A stretch of 64,000 nucleotides of DNA. Source: Peribacillus frigoritolerans. GTDB lineage: Bacteria; Bacillota; Bacilli; Bacillales; DSM-1321. The stretch lies in assembly GCF_030676415.1 (NCBI RefSeq), contig NZ_JAUUTW010000001.1, positions 62,001 through 126,000 of the forward strand, given 5' to 3'. The notes under the pieces were generated by a model. It saw only the letters and a program-made list of their open reading frames with translations, was not told the DNA's origin and searched no databases. This document shows, in pieces, positions 53,714 through 62,550 of the stretch. Every line of letters begins with the position of its first letter. The first letter of the stretch is position 1. The translations under genes and the position numbers were made by a program.

Positions 53714-54577
53714 ATGAGGAAAAGATATCGGGAGCAGAAGCACCCTTTAATTCAAAAGTTAATGGAGTATGGATTGGTGATTGTCGGTTCGGCCATAATT
53801 GCCATTGGATTTAATGTATTCTTACTGCCTAACCAGGTTGCATCTGGCGGGGTAAGCGGGATTAGCACGATTCTCGCTTCAACTCTCGGTTGGGAGCCGG
53901 CTTATGTACTTTGGGGTTTTAATATCCCCTTGTTCATCGCGGGGCTTATTATCCTTGGAAGACATTTCGGAGCCAAAAGCCTGATTGGAACCTTGTTTTT
54001 GCCTTTAGTGGTATTTCTGACAAAGGATTGGGATGCTTGGACGAATGATGCATTGCTTGGTTCGATTTGCGGGGGGATGATGGTCGGACTTGGGCTGGGG
54101 ATCGTCTTTCGCGGGAAGGGTTCCACAGGGGGGACCGATTTAGCGGCACAGATCTTCCATAAGTATACCCATCTGTCATTAGGGACCTGTGTGGCTGTCA
54201 TTGATGGAATCATCGTTTTAAGTGCTACCATTGTTTTTGATATTGAAAAGGGGCTTTATGCATTAATAGGATTATATGTGACAAGCAAGACGATCGACCT
54301 CGTCCAGATTGGATTGAACCGGTCCAAGATGTCACTAATTATCACGAATAAAGAAATGGAGATAAGGGATGCTATCATACATGAGCTGGACCGGGGCGTA
54401 ACAGGCATATCCGGGTATGGCGGCTATACGGATGATACTCGTCCAATTTTGATGTGCGTAATAGACCAGTCGGAATTCACCAAATTGAAACAATTGGTGA
54501 AACTTGTTGACCCTAAAGCGTTTGTAATTGTAATGGACGCATCGGAGGTACTCGGGGAGGGTTTTAAACTGGATTGA
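53714..54577 (+). CDS. yvjA: YitT/DUF161-family membrane protein (YvjA-like)
   Basis: About 287 residues: five to six membrane helices in residues 15-200 (VIVGSAIIAIGFNVFLLPNQ, FRGKGSTGGTDLAAQI) and a C-terminal cytoplasmic DUF2179 domain (GVTGISGYGGYTDDTRPIL). The function of the family is not established. Its position after prfB and before cccB matches yvjA. The start is uncertain: the ATG at 53714 has CGAGGAG eleven bases before it, while the first in-frame ATG at 53687 has no site. Confidence 0.85.
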   Translation: MRKRYREQKHPLIQKLMEYGLVIVGSAIIAIGFNVFLLPNQVASGGVSGISTILASTLGWEPAYVLWGFNIPLFIAGLIILGRHFGAKSLIGTLFLPLVVFLTKDWDAWTNDALLGSICGGMMVGLGLGIVFRGKGSTGGTDLAAQIFHKYTHLSLGTCVAVIDGIIVLSATIVFDIEKGLYALIGLYVTSKTIDLVQIGLNRSKMSLIITNKEMEIRDAIIHELDRGVTGISGYGGYTDDTRPILMCVIDQSEFTKLKQLVKLVDPKAFVIVMDASEVLGEGFKLD

Positions 54578-54626
54578 AATTGGTATAATGTTCTTGTGCT
54601 GGTATAAATCAGAGGGGGTAAATTCA

Positions 54627-54968
54627 ATGAAAATGAAATGGTTAGCCTTAGTTTTGGGTACTTCTTTGGCCTTGGCTGCATGCGGTGGGAACGATGATGC
54701 TGCAGATAAAGAGCCTGCAGGTGAAAATAATGAAACGACTACGGCAGGTGCCGGTGATGCCGCAAAAATTTATGAAAACAAATGTTCAAGTTGTCATGCA
54801 GTGAATCTTGAAGGAGGCGTGGGACCGAATTTAACGAAGGTCGGTTCTAAGCTATCAAAAGCAGACATCGAAAAAGTCATTGCGAATGGTCAAGGCGGAA
54901 TGCCAAAAGGTATAATCCAGGGCAAGGAAGCGAGCATGGTCGCTGAATGGCTTGCTGAACATAAGTAA
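54627..54968 (+). CDS. cccB: Membrane-anchored cytochrome c-551
   Basis: 113 residues. A lipoprotein signal peptide with lipobox LAAC, a short acidic linker, and a c-type cytochrome domain with haem motif CSSCH and probable axial methionine in GGMPKG. It carries electrons at the outer membrane face towards cytochrome c oxidase. GAGGGGG upstream selects the ATG at 54627; the 13 codons preceding it are not part of the protein. Between yvjA and ftsE as in B. subtilis. Confidence 0.94.
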   Translation: MKMKWLALVLGTSLALAACGGNDDAADKEPAGENNETTTAGAGDAAKIYENKCSSCHAVNLEGGVGPNLTKVGSKLSKADIEKVIANGQGGMPKGIIQGKEASMVAEWLAEHK

Positions 54969-54976
54969 TGATTAAA

Positions 54977-55007
54977 GAAACGTTCTGCTTAGCAGGACGT
55001 TTCATTT
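54977..55007 (+). terminator. Terminator of cccB
   Basis: GAAACGT..CTGCT pairs with AGCAG..ACGTTTC, followed by ATTT. Confidence 0.65.
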
Positions 55008-55261
55008 AGCCTCCTTTAAAACCTCGAAACCACTCACATTTAATCCCTTATCAAGCAATCAAATCCTGGAAATATTACATAGATGTTGATATATGTCTAA
55101 CTGAAATGAAACTGTAATATTTTTTATGCTTAATTTGACAAAATATGATGTTATAATGTTTCTGTGCTCAAGTAAGAGAGATTCATGTCAGATTTCAGTG
55201 AAAATTGTCGAAAAAGCTGTAGATACATAGTGATAATCCAAGCAAATTAGGTGGTTTTAGA

Positions 55262-55948
55262 ATGATAGAAATGATAGATGTGAAAAAGACATATCCAAAT
55301 GGCGTAATTGCCATTAATGGAATCAATGTGAAAATAAAGCCAGGCGAGTTCGTTTATGTAGTGGGTCCGAGCGGTGCCGGAAAATCGACCTTCATCAAAA
55401 TGATGTATAGGGAAGAAAAGCCTACAAGCGGTAATATCTTGGTCAATGGTCTTAGCCTGCCAAGTATCCGCAATTCGAAAGTTCCCCTATTCCGCCGTAA
55501 TATCGGTATGGTATTCCAAGATTTTAAACTCCTTCAAACATTCACTGCATATGAAAATGTTGCTTTTGCCATGGAAGTTATTGAAAAGGAACCAGAAGAA
55601 ATCAAAAAGAGAGTCATGGAAGTTCTCGATCTGGTTGGCATTAAACATAAAGCAAGAATGCTGCCTTCCGAGTTATCTGGTGGGGAACAGCAAAGGGTTG
55701 CAATAGCCCGTTCGATCGTCAATGATCCTAAGGTAGTCATAGCCGACGAGCCTACAGGTAATCTTGATCCCGAAACATCATGGGAAATCATGAACATATT
55801 TGAAGAAATTAATAAACGCGGAACGACACTTGTCATGGCCACTCATAATAGGGACATCGTCAACAACATTAAACGACGTGTCATTGCCATTGAAAGTGGA
55901 AAAATAGTTCGAGATGAACATCGAGGTGATTACGGATATGAAATTTAG
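55262..55948 (+). CDS. ftsE: Cell-division ABC ATPase FtsE
   Basis: 228 residues. Walker A GPSGAGKST, Q-loop VFQDFKLL, signature LSGGEQQRVAIARS, Walker B VVIADEPTGNLD and switch histidine ATHN. With FtsX it forms a type VII-like ABC module that activates peptidoglycan hydrolases rather than transporting. It overlaps ftsX by 11 bases. Confidence 0.97.
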   Translation: MIEMIDVKKTYPNGVIAINGINVKIKPGEFVYVVGPSGAGKSTFIKMMYREEKPTSGNILVNGLSLPSIRNSKVPLFRRNIGMVFQDFKLLQTFTAYENVAFAMEVIEKEPEEIKKRVMEVLDLVGIKHKARMLPSELSGGEQQRVAIARSIVNDPKVVIADEPTGNLDPETSWEIMNIFEEINKRGTTLVMATHNRDIVNNIKRRVIAIESGKIVRDEHRGDYGYEI

Positions 55949-56831
55949 AACATTGCTCCGTCACTTCCGTGAAAGTTTTAAAAATATTGGCCGTAATGGA
56001 TGGATGACGTTTGCTTCAGTCAGTGCAGTAACGGTCACTCTAACATTGGTCGGCGTCTTTTTAGTGCTCATGATGAATTTAAATCATATCGCGGGAAATG
56101 TGGAGAAAGATGTCGAAGTTCGTGCACATATTGATAATGCGGCGAATGATGACGATATAAAAACTATCGGTAAGCAAATTATGGAGATGAACGGCATTGA
56201 ATCAGTGATTTTCTCTCCAAAAGATGAAGAGCTTACTAATTTAATAGATGATTTAGGAGATAATGGTGAGGCTTTTAAACCATTTGAACAGGATAACCCA
56301 TTAAGGGACGTTTATGTTATCAAAACGAAATCTCCGCAAGATGTCATCAAGGTGGCAAAAGAAATCGAAGGCCTGGAGTATATCCAAAGTGTTAAATATG
56401 GACAAGGCTACGTCGAGAAACTATTCAGCTTTGTTAATATTGCTAGAAATATAGGGATCGTTCTTATTGTAGGTTTACTATTTACTGCAATGTTCCTGAT
56501 TTCGAATACGATTAAAATTACCATTGTAGCCAGAAGAAAAGAAATTGAGATCATGAGATTGGTAGGAGCAACGAATACGTTCATCCGTTGGCCATTCTTC
56601 TTGGAGGGACTCTGGTTGGGAATCCTCGGTTCCATCATTCCCATAGGTCTGATTGCAGTACTCTACTACAATCTTTATAAATATGCAGCACCGCAGATTA
56701 CGTTCAAATTCATAGATTTCCTGCCTGCAAATCCGTTTATTTATCAAGTTTCGGCCATCCTCATCGTAATTGGTGCCGTTATCGGGATATGGGGCAGCTT
56801 GATGTCCGTCAGGAAGTTCTTGAAAGTATAA
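55938..56831 (+). CDS. ftsX: Cell-division ABC permease FtsX
   Basis: About 297 residues: one N-terminal helix (SVSAVTVTLTLVGVFLVL), an extracellular loop of about 120 residues (which in the family contacts the hydrolase), then three helices. GAGGTGAT precedes the ATG at 55938. The next gene encodes a coiled-coil endopeptidase, the natural candidate partner. Confidence 0.96.
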   Translation: MKFRTLLRHFRESFKNIGRNGWMTFASVSAVTVTLTLVGVFLVLMMNLNHIAGNVEKDVEVRAHIDNAANDDDIKTIGKQIMEMNGIESVIFSPKDEELTNLIDDLGDNGEAFKPFEQDNPLRDVYVIKTKSPQDVIKVAKEIEGLEYIQSVKYGQGYVEKLFSFVNIARNIGIVLIVGLLFTAMFLISNTIKITIVARRKEIEIMRLVGATNTFIRWPFFLEGLWLGILGSIIPIGLIAVLYYNLYKYAAPQITFKFIDFLPANPFIYQVSAILIVIGAVIGIWGSLMSVRKFLKV

Positions 56832-56889
56832 AGGTATATCTTTACTCGAAAGCCAAAAGAAGCCGGATTTAAATAGAGAGACGTTACAA

Positions 56890-56915
56890 GGCTCGGATGT
56901 AACGGGATTGAAAGG
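56890..56915 (+). promoter_or_regulatory. Inverted repeat in the leader of the M23 endopeptidase gene
   Basis: CGTTACA and TGTAACG (7-bp arms, nine-base centre) lie just before the AAAGGGG ribosome binding site. The half-sites resemble WalR hexamers but are inverted and wrongly spaced, so regulator unknown. Confidence 0.35.
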
Positions 56916-56927
56916 GGAAATGAAACG

Positions 56928-58319
56928 TTGAAAAAAAATATCATTGCCATGAATGCCTCCATCATGATCGGGTTGGGAAGCATTCTAGCGGCACCTTCGG
57001 TTTATGCCGAGTCGATATCGGATTTAGAAAAACAGAAAGAATCCATCCAGGAAAAACGTTCGGGGGTTGAATCGAATATTTCTGAAACGGAGAAGAAAAT
57101 CGATAACCTGCAGGATAAGCAAATGACAGCAGAAGATCAAATCGCTGCCATTGAAGCGAAAATTGCAGAGTCTGCAAAAAAAATCGATGCTAAAAATGCT
57201 GAAATTACACAAACGAAAAAAGAAATCGAGGCATTGAAAGAAGAGATTAAGGTATTAAAAGAGCGGATCGCTAAACGTAATGAAGTATTGAAGGAAAGGG
57301 CACTTTCTTTCCAGGAGACTGGCGGGGATGTGAACTACCTTGAAGTATTATTCGGATCATCCAGTTTTGGAGATTTAGTTGACCGTGTCGGAGCTGTAGC
57401 GACAATTGCTGAAGCCGACCGCGATATTTTAAAACAGCATGAGCTGGATAAAAAGGATTTGGAAGAAAAGCAAAACGCAGTTGAAACGAAGCTTGCCAGT
57501 TTAGAAGTGGCAAAAGCTGAACTATTGGAAATTCAAAAGCAACAAAAACAGCAGAAGCAAGAAAAGGATGCATTGGTTAAGAAATTAAAGCAACAAACTG
57601 AAAAGCATGAACATGAGAAGATGGGCCTAGAGGAAGAAAAAGCGAATCTTGCTGCTCAAGAAAAAGCCATCAAATCAGCCATCAGCTTAGAGCATCAACG
57701 TCTTGCCGAGTTGGAAGCAGCTCGTAAAAAAGCGGCAGCCGAAGCGAAAAAACGTGCAGAGCAAGAAGCGGCACAAGCGGCAGCACAAGCATCATCACAA
57801 GCATCCGAAACAAAAAAACAATCTACTTCTTCAGGATATAGTGCAAAAAGCAACAGTTCATCATCAGCACCATCATCTTCACAAGTTTCGGCTAATGTTA
57901 GTCAAACGCCAGCAGTATCATCGGGTACTTTCACTAGACCAAGTGCAGGATATGTATCTTCAACAATGGGTGTACGCTGGAATAAACAGCATGCCGGCAT
58001 CGATATTGCTGCTAGCGGAACAGTTCCAATTGTAGCCGCAGCCGACGGAGTCGTAAGCCGTTCTTACTTTTCAAGTTCATACGGTAACGTCATCTTCGTT
58101 ACCCATTCAATCGGCGGTCAGCAATGGACTACGGTGTATGCACATTTAAATTCTAGACAAGCAAGTGAAGGTGCTGTTGTCGCCAAAGGTCAACAAATCG
58201 GCATCATGGGGAACACAGGACATTCATACGGTCAGCATTTACACTTTGAGCTACATAAAGGCGCATGGAATTATAGCAAGTCAAATGCTGTTAATCCATT
58301 AGACTATATACCTAATTAA
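56928..58319 (+). CDS. Coiled-coil M23 peptidoglycan endopeptidase beside FtsEX
   Basis: 463 residues from a TTG with AAAGGGG upstream. Signal peptide ending at PSVYAES, long coiled coils (about residues 30-115 and 170-280), an Ala/Ser/Gln-rich linker (280-330), and a C-terminal LytM/M23 domain with intact zinc ligands in HAGIDIAASG and GQHLHFELHKG, plus VYAHLN. The architecture matches EnvC/PcsB-type proteins whose coiled coils dock on FtsX and whose activity is switched by FtsE ATP hydrolysis. B. subtilis uses CwlO, encoded elsewhere, with FtsEX. Operon position right after ftsX supports the partnership. Confidence 0.9.
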   Translation: MKKNIIAMNASIMIGLGSILAAPSVYAESISDLEKQKESIQEKRSGVESNISETEKKIDNLQDKQMTAEDQIAAIEAKIAESAKKIDAKNAEITQTKKEIEALKEEIKVLKERIAKRNEVLKERALSFQETGGDVNYLEVLFGSSSFGDLVDRVGAVATIAEADRDILKQHELDKKDLEEKQNAVETKLASLEVAKAELLEIQKQQKQQKQEKDALVKKLKQQTEKHEHEKMGLEEEKANLAAQEKAIKSAISLEHQRLAELEAARKKAAAEAKKRAEQEAAQAAAQASSQASETKKQSTSSGYSAKSNSSSSAPSSSQVSANVSQTPAVSSGTFTRPSAGYVSSTMGVRWNKQHAGIDIAASGTVPIVAAADGVVSRSYFSSSYGNVIFVTHSIGGQQWTTVYAHLNSRQASEGAVVAKGQQIGIMGNTGHSYGQHLHFELHKGAWNYSKSNAVNPLDYIPN

Positions 58320-58338
58320 TACCCAATATATCAAATGA

Positions 58339-58375
58339 AAAACAGACCAGGATAAATTCCTGGTCTGTTTTTTTT
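58339..58375 (+). terminator. Terminator of the ftsEX-M23 operon
   Basis: AAACAGACCAGGA / TCCTGGTCTGTTT with a five-base loop and a run of T. It excludes a ctpB start near 58378. Confidence 0.9.
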
Positions 58376-58461
58376 GTGTGATATCACCGTTTTCTATATG
58401 CATATTCCTTCCAATCCCCACATATAGTGAAATACATATCAGGTCAGAAATGGGGATAAAT

Positions 58462-59886
58462 ATGGTCAAAAAATGGGTACTTCTTCTAGCGATCGTCATG
58501 TCACTAGCCATTGGAGCAGTGGGGGGCATATATTGGACAAGCCTTCCGGCCAAGAATGAAGTAAAGGATGAAAGCCAAGAAATATCGAAGGATAAGGAAT
58601 GGGCAAAAGTGGAACAAGCTTACGGTTTGATCGTAAGTCAGTATGTAGAACAGGTGGACGGTTCCAACCTGGTGGAGGGTGCCATCCAAGGCATGCTGTC
58701 AGCGCTGAAAGATCCTTATTCCGTATATATGGACAAGGAGACCGCTAAGCAATTCAATGAAACCCTGGACTCCTCTTTTGAAGGGATAGGAACTGAAATC
58801 GGAATGGAAGATGGTAAGGTCATAATTGTTTCTCCTTACAAAGATTCGCCTGCTGAAAAAGCTGGATTAAAGCCGAAAGATCAAATCCTTAAGGTGAATG
58901 GTGAAAGTGTAGAAGGTTTGGATCTGTATGAAACACGCCTGAAAATCCGCGGCAAAAAAGGGTCACCCGTCAAAATGGAAATAAAACGGGCAGGGGTTGA
59001 TAATCCACTTGAGTTCAATATGGTGCGGGCCGAAATTCCGTTGGATACCGTATTTTCATCAATTAAGGAAGTTGCCGGAGAACAAATCGGTTATATCGAG
59101 TTGACCACGTTCTCGGAAAATACTGCGACTGATTTCAAAAAGCAGATGAAGGAGCTGGAAAAGAAGGGAATCAAGGGCTTGGTCATAGATGTACGGGGCA
59201 ATCCAGGCGGCCTTCTTTCTAGTGTGGAAACGATTCTTGGCGAGTTTATCACAAAAGACAAGCCCTATTTGCAAATTGCAGAAAGAACGGGGGAAACACA
59301 ATCGTTTTTTACAAGCCTTAAGAAAGCGAAAAGTTATCCCATTGCCGTCTTGACGGATAAAGGAAGCGCCTCAGCCTCAGAAATCCTGGCCGGCGCTATG
59401 CAAGAGGCGGGAGGTTATCCATTGGTTGGCGAGAAGACCTTCGGGAAAGGGACAGTACAGCAAGCTGTACCAATGGGTGATGGCAGTAAGATTAAACTTA
59501 CGTTATATAAGTGGCTGACTCCTTCAGGGAACTGGATCCATAAAAAAGGGATCGAACCGACGATCAAAGTGAAACAACCGGAGTATTTTGATGCCCATCA
59601 GCTGGCCATTGAGAAGGTGTTGCAGCGGGATATGAATGATGAACAAATCCAGTATGCCCAAAGCATTCTGAAAGGACTTGGATTTGAACCGGGTCGTGAG
59701 GATGGATATTATGATTGGAGTACGGAAATCGCAGTAAAGGCATTCCAAAAACAATTTGGCCTGGAAGTGACTGGAAAGCTGGACGCTAAAACAGCAGCAC
59801 ATCTGGAATCCGCCATTCTGGAAAAGATCCAGGATGAAGATAATGATATTCAGTTACGCACGGCTTTGAATTATTTAGTGAAATAA
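58462..59886 (+). CDS. ctpB: Carboxy-terminal processing protease CtpB
   Basis: About 474 residues. One N-terminal membrane anchor (VLLLAIVMSLAIGAVGGIYW), a PDZ domain (VSPYKDSPAEKAGLKPKDQI), the S41 protease core with catalytic Ser in GSASASEILAGAMQE and Lys in GEKTFGKGTVQ, and a C-terminal peptidoglycan-binding repeat (DWSTEIAVKAFQKQFGLEV). In B. subtilis it cleaves SpoIVFA to trigger pro-sigma-K processing during sporulation. The ATG at 58462 (or 58450) follows a GGGGA; codons upstream overlap a terminator and are not used. Position between ftsX and minJ is conserved. Confidence 0.93.
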   Translation: MVKKWVLLLAIVMSLAIGAVGGIYWTSLPAKNEVKDESQEISKDKEWAKVEQAYGLIVSQYVEQVDGSNLVEGAIQGMLSALKDPYSVYMDKETAKQFNETLDSSFEGIGTEIGMEDGKVIIVSPYKDSPAEKAGLKPKDQILKVNGESVEGLDLYETRLKIRGKKGSPVKMEIKRAGVDNPLEFNMVRAEIPLDTVFSSIKEVAGEQIGYIELTTFSENTATDFKKQMKELEKKGIKGLVIDVRGNPGGLLSSVETILGEFITKDKPYLQIAERTGETQSFFTSLKKAKSYPIAVLTDKGSASASEILAGAMQEAGGYPLVGEKTFGKGTVQQAVPMGDGSKIKLTLYKWLTPSGNWIHKKGIEPTIKVKQPEYFDAHQLAIEKVLQRDMNDEQIQYAQSILKGLGFEPGREDGYYDWSTEIAVKAFQKQFGLEVTGKLDAKTAAHLESAILEKIQDEDNDIQLRTALNYLVK

Positions 59887-59892
59887 CTTGAT

Positions 59893-59924
59893 GGCACCGT
59901 TCCTCTTGGAGCGGTGCCTCTTTT
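59893..59924 (+). terminator. Terminator of ctpB
   Basis: GGCACCGTTCC / GGAGCGGTGCC (one wobble) followed by TCTTTT. Confidence 0.8.
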
Positions 59925-60099
59925 GCATTTGATCGGCCCAGCTTGCGAACATGAAGGCAGTATAGGGGAAACTTAAGATAAAGCCACTTTTTCTGCATCT
60001 TAATAGGCATGGAGGCTACATTTTTGATAGAATAGGAGGTAACTGACCAGAACGAAATTTGACAAAATTTTGATTACTTTTGAGGATGGTGGAAAGAAA

Positions 60100-61293
60100 T
60101 TGACAACGGATTGGCTGATAGCATGCTTAATGGGATTAGGAAAACTCTTCCTTCATCCTTTACTTTATGTTTCGATTGCCTATTGTTTATTCATCGGCTA
60201 TCTTCGCGTTAAACGGGAACGCCATGATTTTAATACGAAAATTTACAGTATTTCCATGGAGCTGCGTTCCATGTTACCTCAAGGATTGATATGGGGATTG
60301 ATCCTTTCCTTCCTCACGCTGGCTACTGGACTCGCCATTCCTTTGGCGGCACTGTCCATCATGTTTGTGGTTACGGTTTTGTCCATGCTATCCATGAAAA
60401 AGAGGTTTGTTTCCCCCGTTTATACAGTGGGGCTCACCTTCTTTATCCTTTTCTTTTTATATGATAGAGATATCGAGCTTACGTTATTTCAGGATGCCTT
60501 TAATCAGCTGGATCGGTCCGTATATCCCACACTTGTTATTTTAATAGGGTTATTACTGATTGCTGAAGGGTTTTTGATTGTTGGCAATGGAAGTAAAAAG
60601 GTCTCTCCTCAGTTGGAGGTATCCAAGAGGGGGCAGCCAATAGGTGTGTATGTTTCACAGCGAATCTGGATGATTCCCATGTTCGTTATGATTCCTGGAG
60701 GACAACTTCCAGTGCCTTTCGAATGGTATCCGGTTTTTTCAATCGGGGACATGTCCCTATCGCCGGTCGTACTGCCCATTTTAATCGGCTTTAAGCAAAA
60801 AGTTCATGGGACGCTTCCGGATCTGGCCATTAGGGCGCAAGGCAAAAAGGTAGGGGCATTGGGAATTGTGATTACGCTATTGGCGGCAGTTGGTTACTGG
60901 TACCCTCCATTGGCAATCATAACGGCTGTTTTAGCAATCCTTGGTCGTGAATTCCTGCATTATTCCCAAAAGGCAATGGATCAAAAGCTTCCTTTTTATT
61001 TTTCGAAAAGTAAGCTGGGTGTCCAGATCTTAGGCGTTATCCCTCAATCTCCGGCAGATAAAATGGGGTTGTTAAAAGGCGAGGTCATTTCGAAAATAAA
61101 TGGGGTCGTCGTCAGGGAAGAAGAAGAGTTATATAGGGCGCTCCAAATAAACCGGGCACATTGCAAGCTTGAGGTCATCGATAATAATGAACAGATTCGT
61201 TTTGTACAAAGAGCTCTATTTGACGGGGAGCATTACGAATTGGGCCTCTTATTCGTTGACGATCAATTGAAGGAAAGCGGACAAGTGGGTTAA
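60100..61293 (+). CDS. minJ: Division-site topological protein MinJ
   Basis: About 397 residues, the length of B. subtilis MinJ. Six to eight membrane helices in the first 290 residues, then a cytoplasmic PDZ domain (GVQILGVIPQSPADKMGLLK, GEVISKINGVVV). It bridges DivIVA and MinD to block division near poles. The start is probably TTG at 60100, with GGTGG seven bases upstream; the open frame extends to 60070. Downstream of ctpB, as in B. subtilis. Confidence 0.9.
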   Translation: MTTDWLIACLMGLGKLFLHPLLYVSIAYCLFIGYLRVKRERHDFNTKIYSISMELRSMLPQGLIWGLILSFLTLATGLAIPLAALSIMFVVTVLSMLSMKKRFVSPVYTVGLTFFILFFLYDRDIELTLFQDAFNQLDRSVYPTLVILIGLLLIAEGFLIVGNGSKKVSPQLEVSKRGQPIGVYVSQRIWMIPMFVMIPGGQLPVPFEWYPVFSIGDMSLSPVVLPILIGFKQKVHGTLPDLAIRAQGKKVGALGIVITLLAAVGYWYPPLAIITAVLAILGREFLHYSQKAMDQKLPFYFSKSKLGVQILGVIPQSPADKMGLLKGEVISKINGVVVREEEELYRALQINRAHCKLEVIDNNEQIRFVQRALFDGEHYELGLLFVDDQLKESGQVG

Positions 61294-61311
61294 TGACACA
61301 TTCATATAAAA

Positions 61312-61352
61312 TAAAAGGCCTGTCTCGAATTATATCGAGAAAGGCCTTTTTC
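61312..61352. terminator. Terminator between convergent minJ and siderophore-binding gene
   Basis: AAAGGCCTGTCTCGA pairs with TCGAGAAAGGCCTTT, with T on the plus side and A on the other, so it can serve both genes. Confidence 0.8.
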
Positions 61353-61375
61353 AGCAGGATCTCAATCCTGTATTA

Positions 61376-62365
61376 TTACTTTTCAAGCATGATCTTTTCT
61401 ATATCGTCCAACATTTTATTAGCTGCAATTACTCCGCCAGCTGTATTCCATGTTGCGTCGCTAACCTCATGGGCATTTCCATTTTTGACTGCATCAAGGT
61501 TTTTCCAAAGTGGATCATTAGTCATTTCTTTTGCTGTGCTTAGTGCTTGTTTGTCCCCTTCAGGAGCATAAGTGAAGTAGAAGAGAATATCTCCATCCAT
61601 TTTAGGGATGACTTCTTTCCCAACCTCGATGGCAAGGTTACCTAATTTATTATCTGCAGTGAACAGTTCCTTCTGTTGTTCTGCACGTTTAAATCCTAAT
61701 TGATCGAAAATCACTCCAGAGAATGAATCCGTGTAATAAATACGAGTAGTTCCAGCCATGAAACGAACAATGGAAACTTCTTGATTTACCTTATCACCTA
61801 ATTTAGCTTTAAGATCTTCTGTGTGTTTATCGAATTCTGCAATTACGTCGTTACCTTTTTCTTCAAGGTTCAAGGCTTTTGCATATAGTTTAAAGTTTTC
61901 TTTCCAATCTCCTCTTAGCGTTTCCGAAAAAACGGTAGGGGCGATTGCATTTAATTTATCATAAACAGCTTCTTGGCGTATCTTGCTTCCGATAATCAAG
62001 TCAGGCTTCAGTGATGCGATTTTCTCTAAGTTAACTTCATGTTCAACACCAACAACTTCGACCCCATCCATCTCATCTTTAATATGATCGTACCAAGGGT
62101 CACCAAGCCATGATTGAACGGCGCCAACAGGTTTAATTCCTAAAGCAAGTAATGCCTCAGTGCCTTCATTTGTTAGAACGACCACTCTTTTAGGCGTTTC
62201 TTTCAACTCGGCAGTACCCATGGCATGCTCAATTGTGTAGCTTTTCTCCTCTTTCTTGCCTTCAGCTTTATTTCCATCGGCTTTCTCATCCGAATTCCCG
62301 CAAGCTGCTAGAAGGAAGACTGCAAATATTGTAAATATCGTTAATAAAGACTTAAATCTAAACAT
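61376..62365 (-). CDS. yfiY: Iron-siderophore ABC transporter substrate-binding lipoprotein (YfiY-like)
   Basis: 329 residues. Lipobox LLAACG, a charged linker, then the FecB/TroA-type two-lobed fold: KRVVVLTNEGTEALLALGIKPVG, LEKIASLKPDLIIGSK, and the C-terminal TNDPLWKNLDAVKNGNAHEV. It binds ferric siderophore outside the membrane. GGGAGGG precedes the ATG. It is divergent from two FecCD-type permeases, the layout of yfiY/yfiZ-yfhA in B. subtilis, which takes up schizokinen and arthrobactin; substrate here is inferred from that. Confidence 0.88.
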   Translation of the reverse strand: MFRFKSLLTIFTIFAVFLLAACGNSDEKADGNKAEGKKEEKSYTIEHAMGTAELKETPKRVVVLTNEGTEALLALGIKPVGAVQSWLGDPWYDHIKDEMDGVEVVGVEHEVNLEKIASLKPDLIIGSKIRQEAVYDKLNAIAPTVFSETLRGDWKENFKLYAKALNLEEKGNDVIAEFDKHTEDLKAKLGDKVNQEVSIVRFMAGTTRIYYTDSFSGVIFDQLGFKRAEQQKELFTADNKLGNLAIEVGKEVIPKMDGDILFYFTYAPEGDKQALSTAKEMTNDPLWKNLDAVKNGNAHEVSDATWNTAGGVIAANKMLDDIEKIMLEK

Positions 62366-62394
62366 CTATGTATCCCTCCCAATTTTTCAGCAAA

Positions 62395-62409
62395 TGATAA
62401 TCATTCGCA
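62395..62409. promoter_or_regulatory. Fur box proximal to the substrate-binding gene
   Basis: TGATAATCATTCGCA matches 12 of 14 positions of TGATAAT-N-ATTATCA, 30 bases upstream of yfiY. Confidence 0.65.
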
Positions 62410-62458
62410 CTTAACAGCATCATCATAAAATGAATATACTTTTCTGTCAACATATAAT

Positions 62459-62473
62459 TGAAAATGATTCTCA
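62459..62473. promoter_or_regulatory. Fur box proximal to the permease operon
   Basis: TGAAAATGATTCTCA matches 12 of 14 positions of the same consensus, 78 bases before yfiZ. Confidence 0.65.
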
Positions 62474-62550
62474 AATTCGTTGACATAATCCTGTTAACGC
62501 CAGTACAATTAAATAATGATTTACAAACGTGATTGGAAAGGTAACTGGAT

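Noticed and set aside
55135-55157. TTGACA and TATAAT before ftsE as a sigma-A promoter
   Set aside because: Spacing is only 11 bases, too short to work together; each may be fortuitous.
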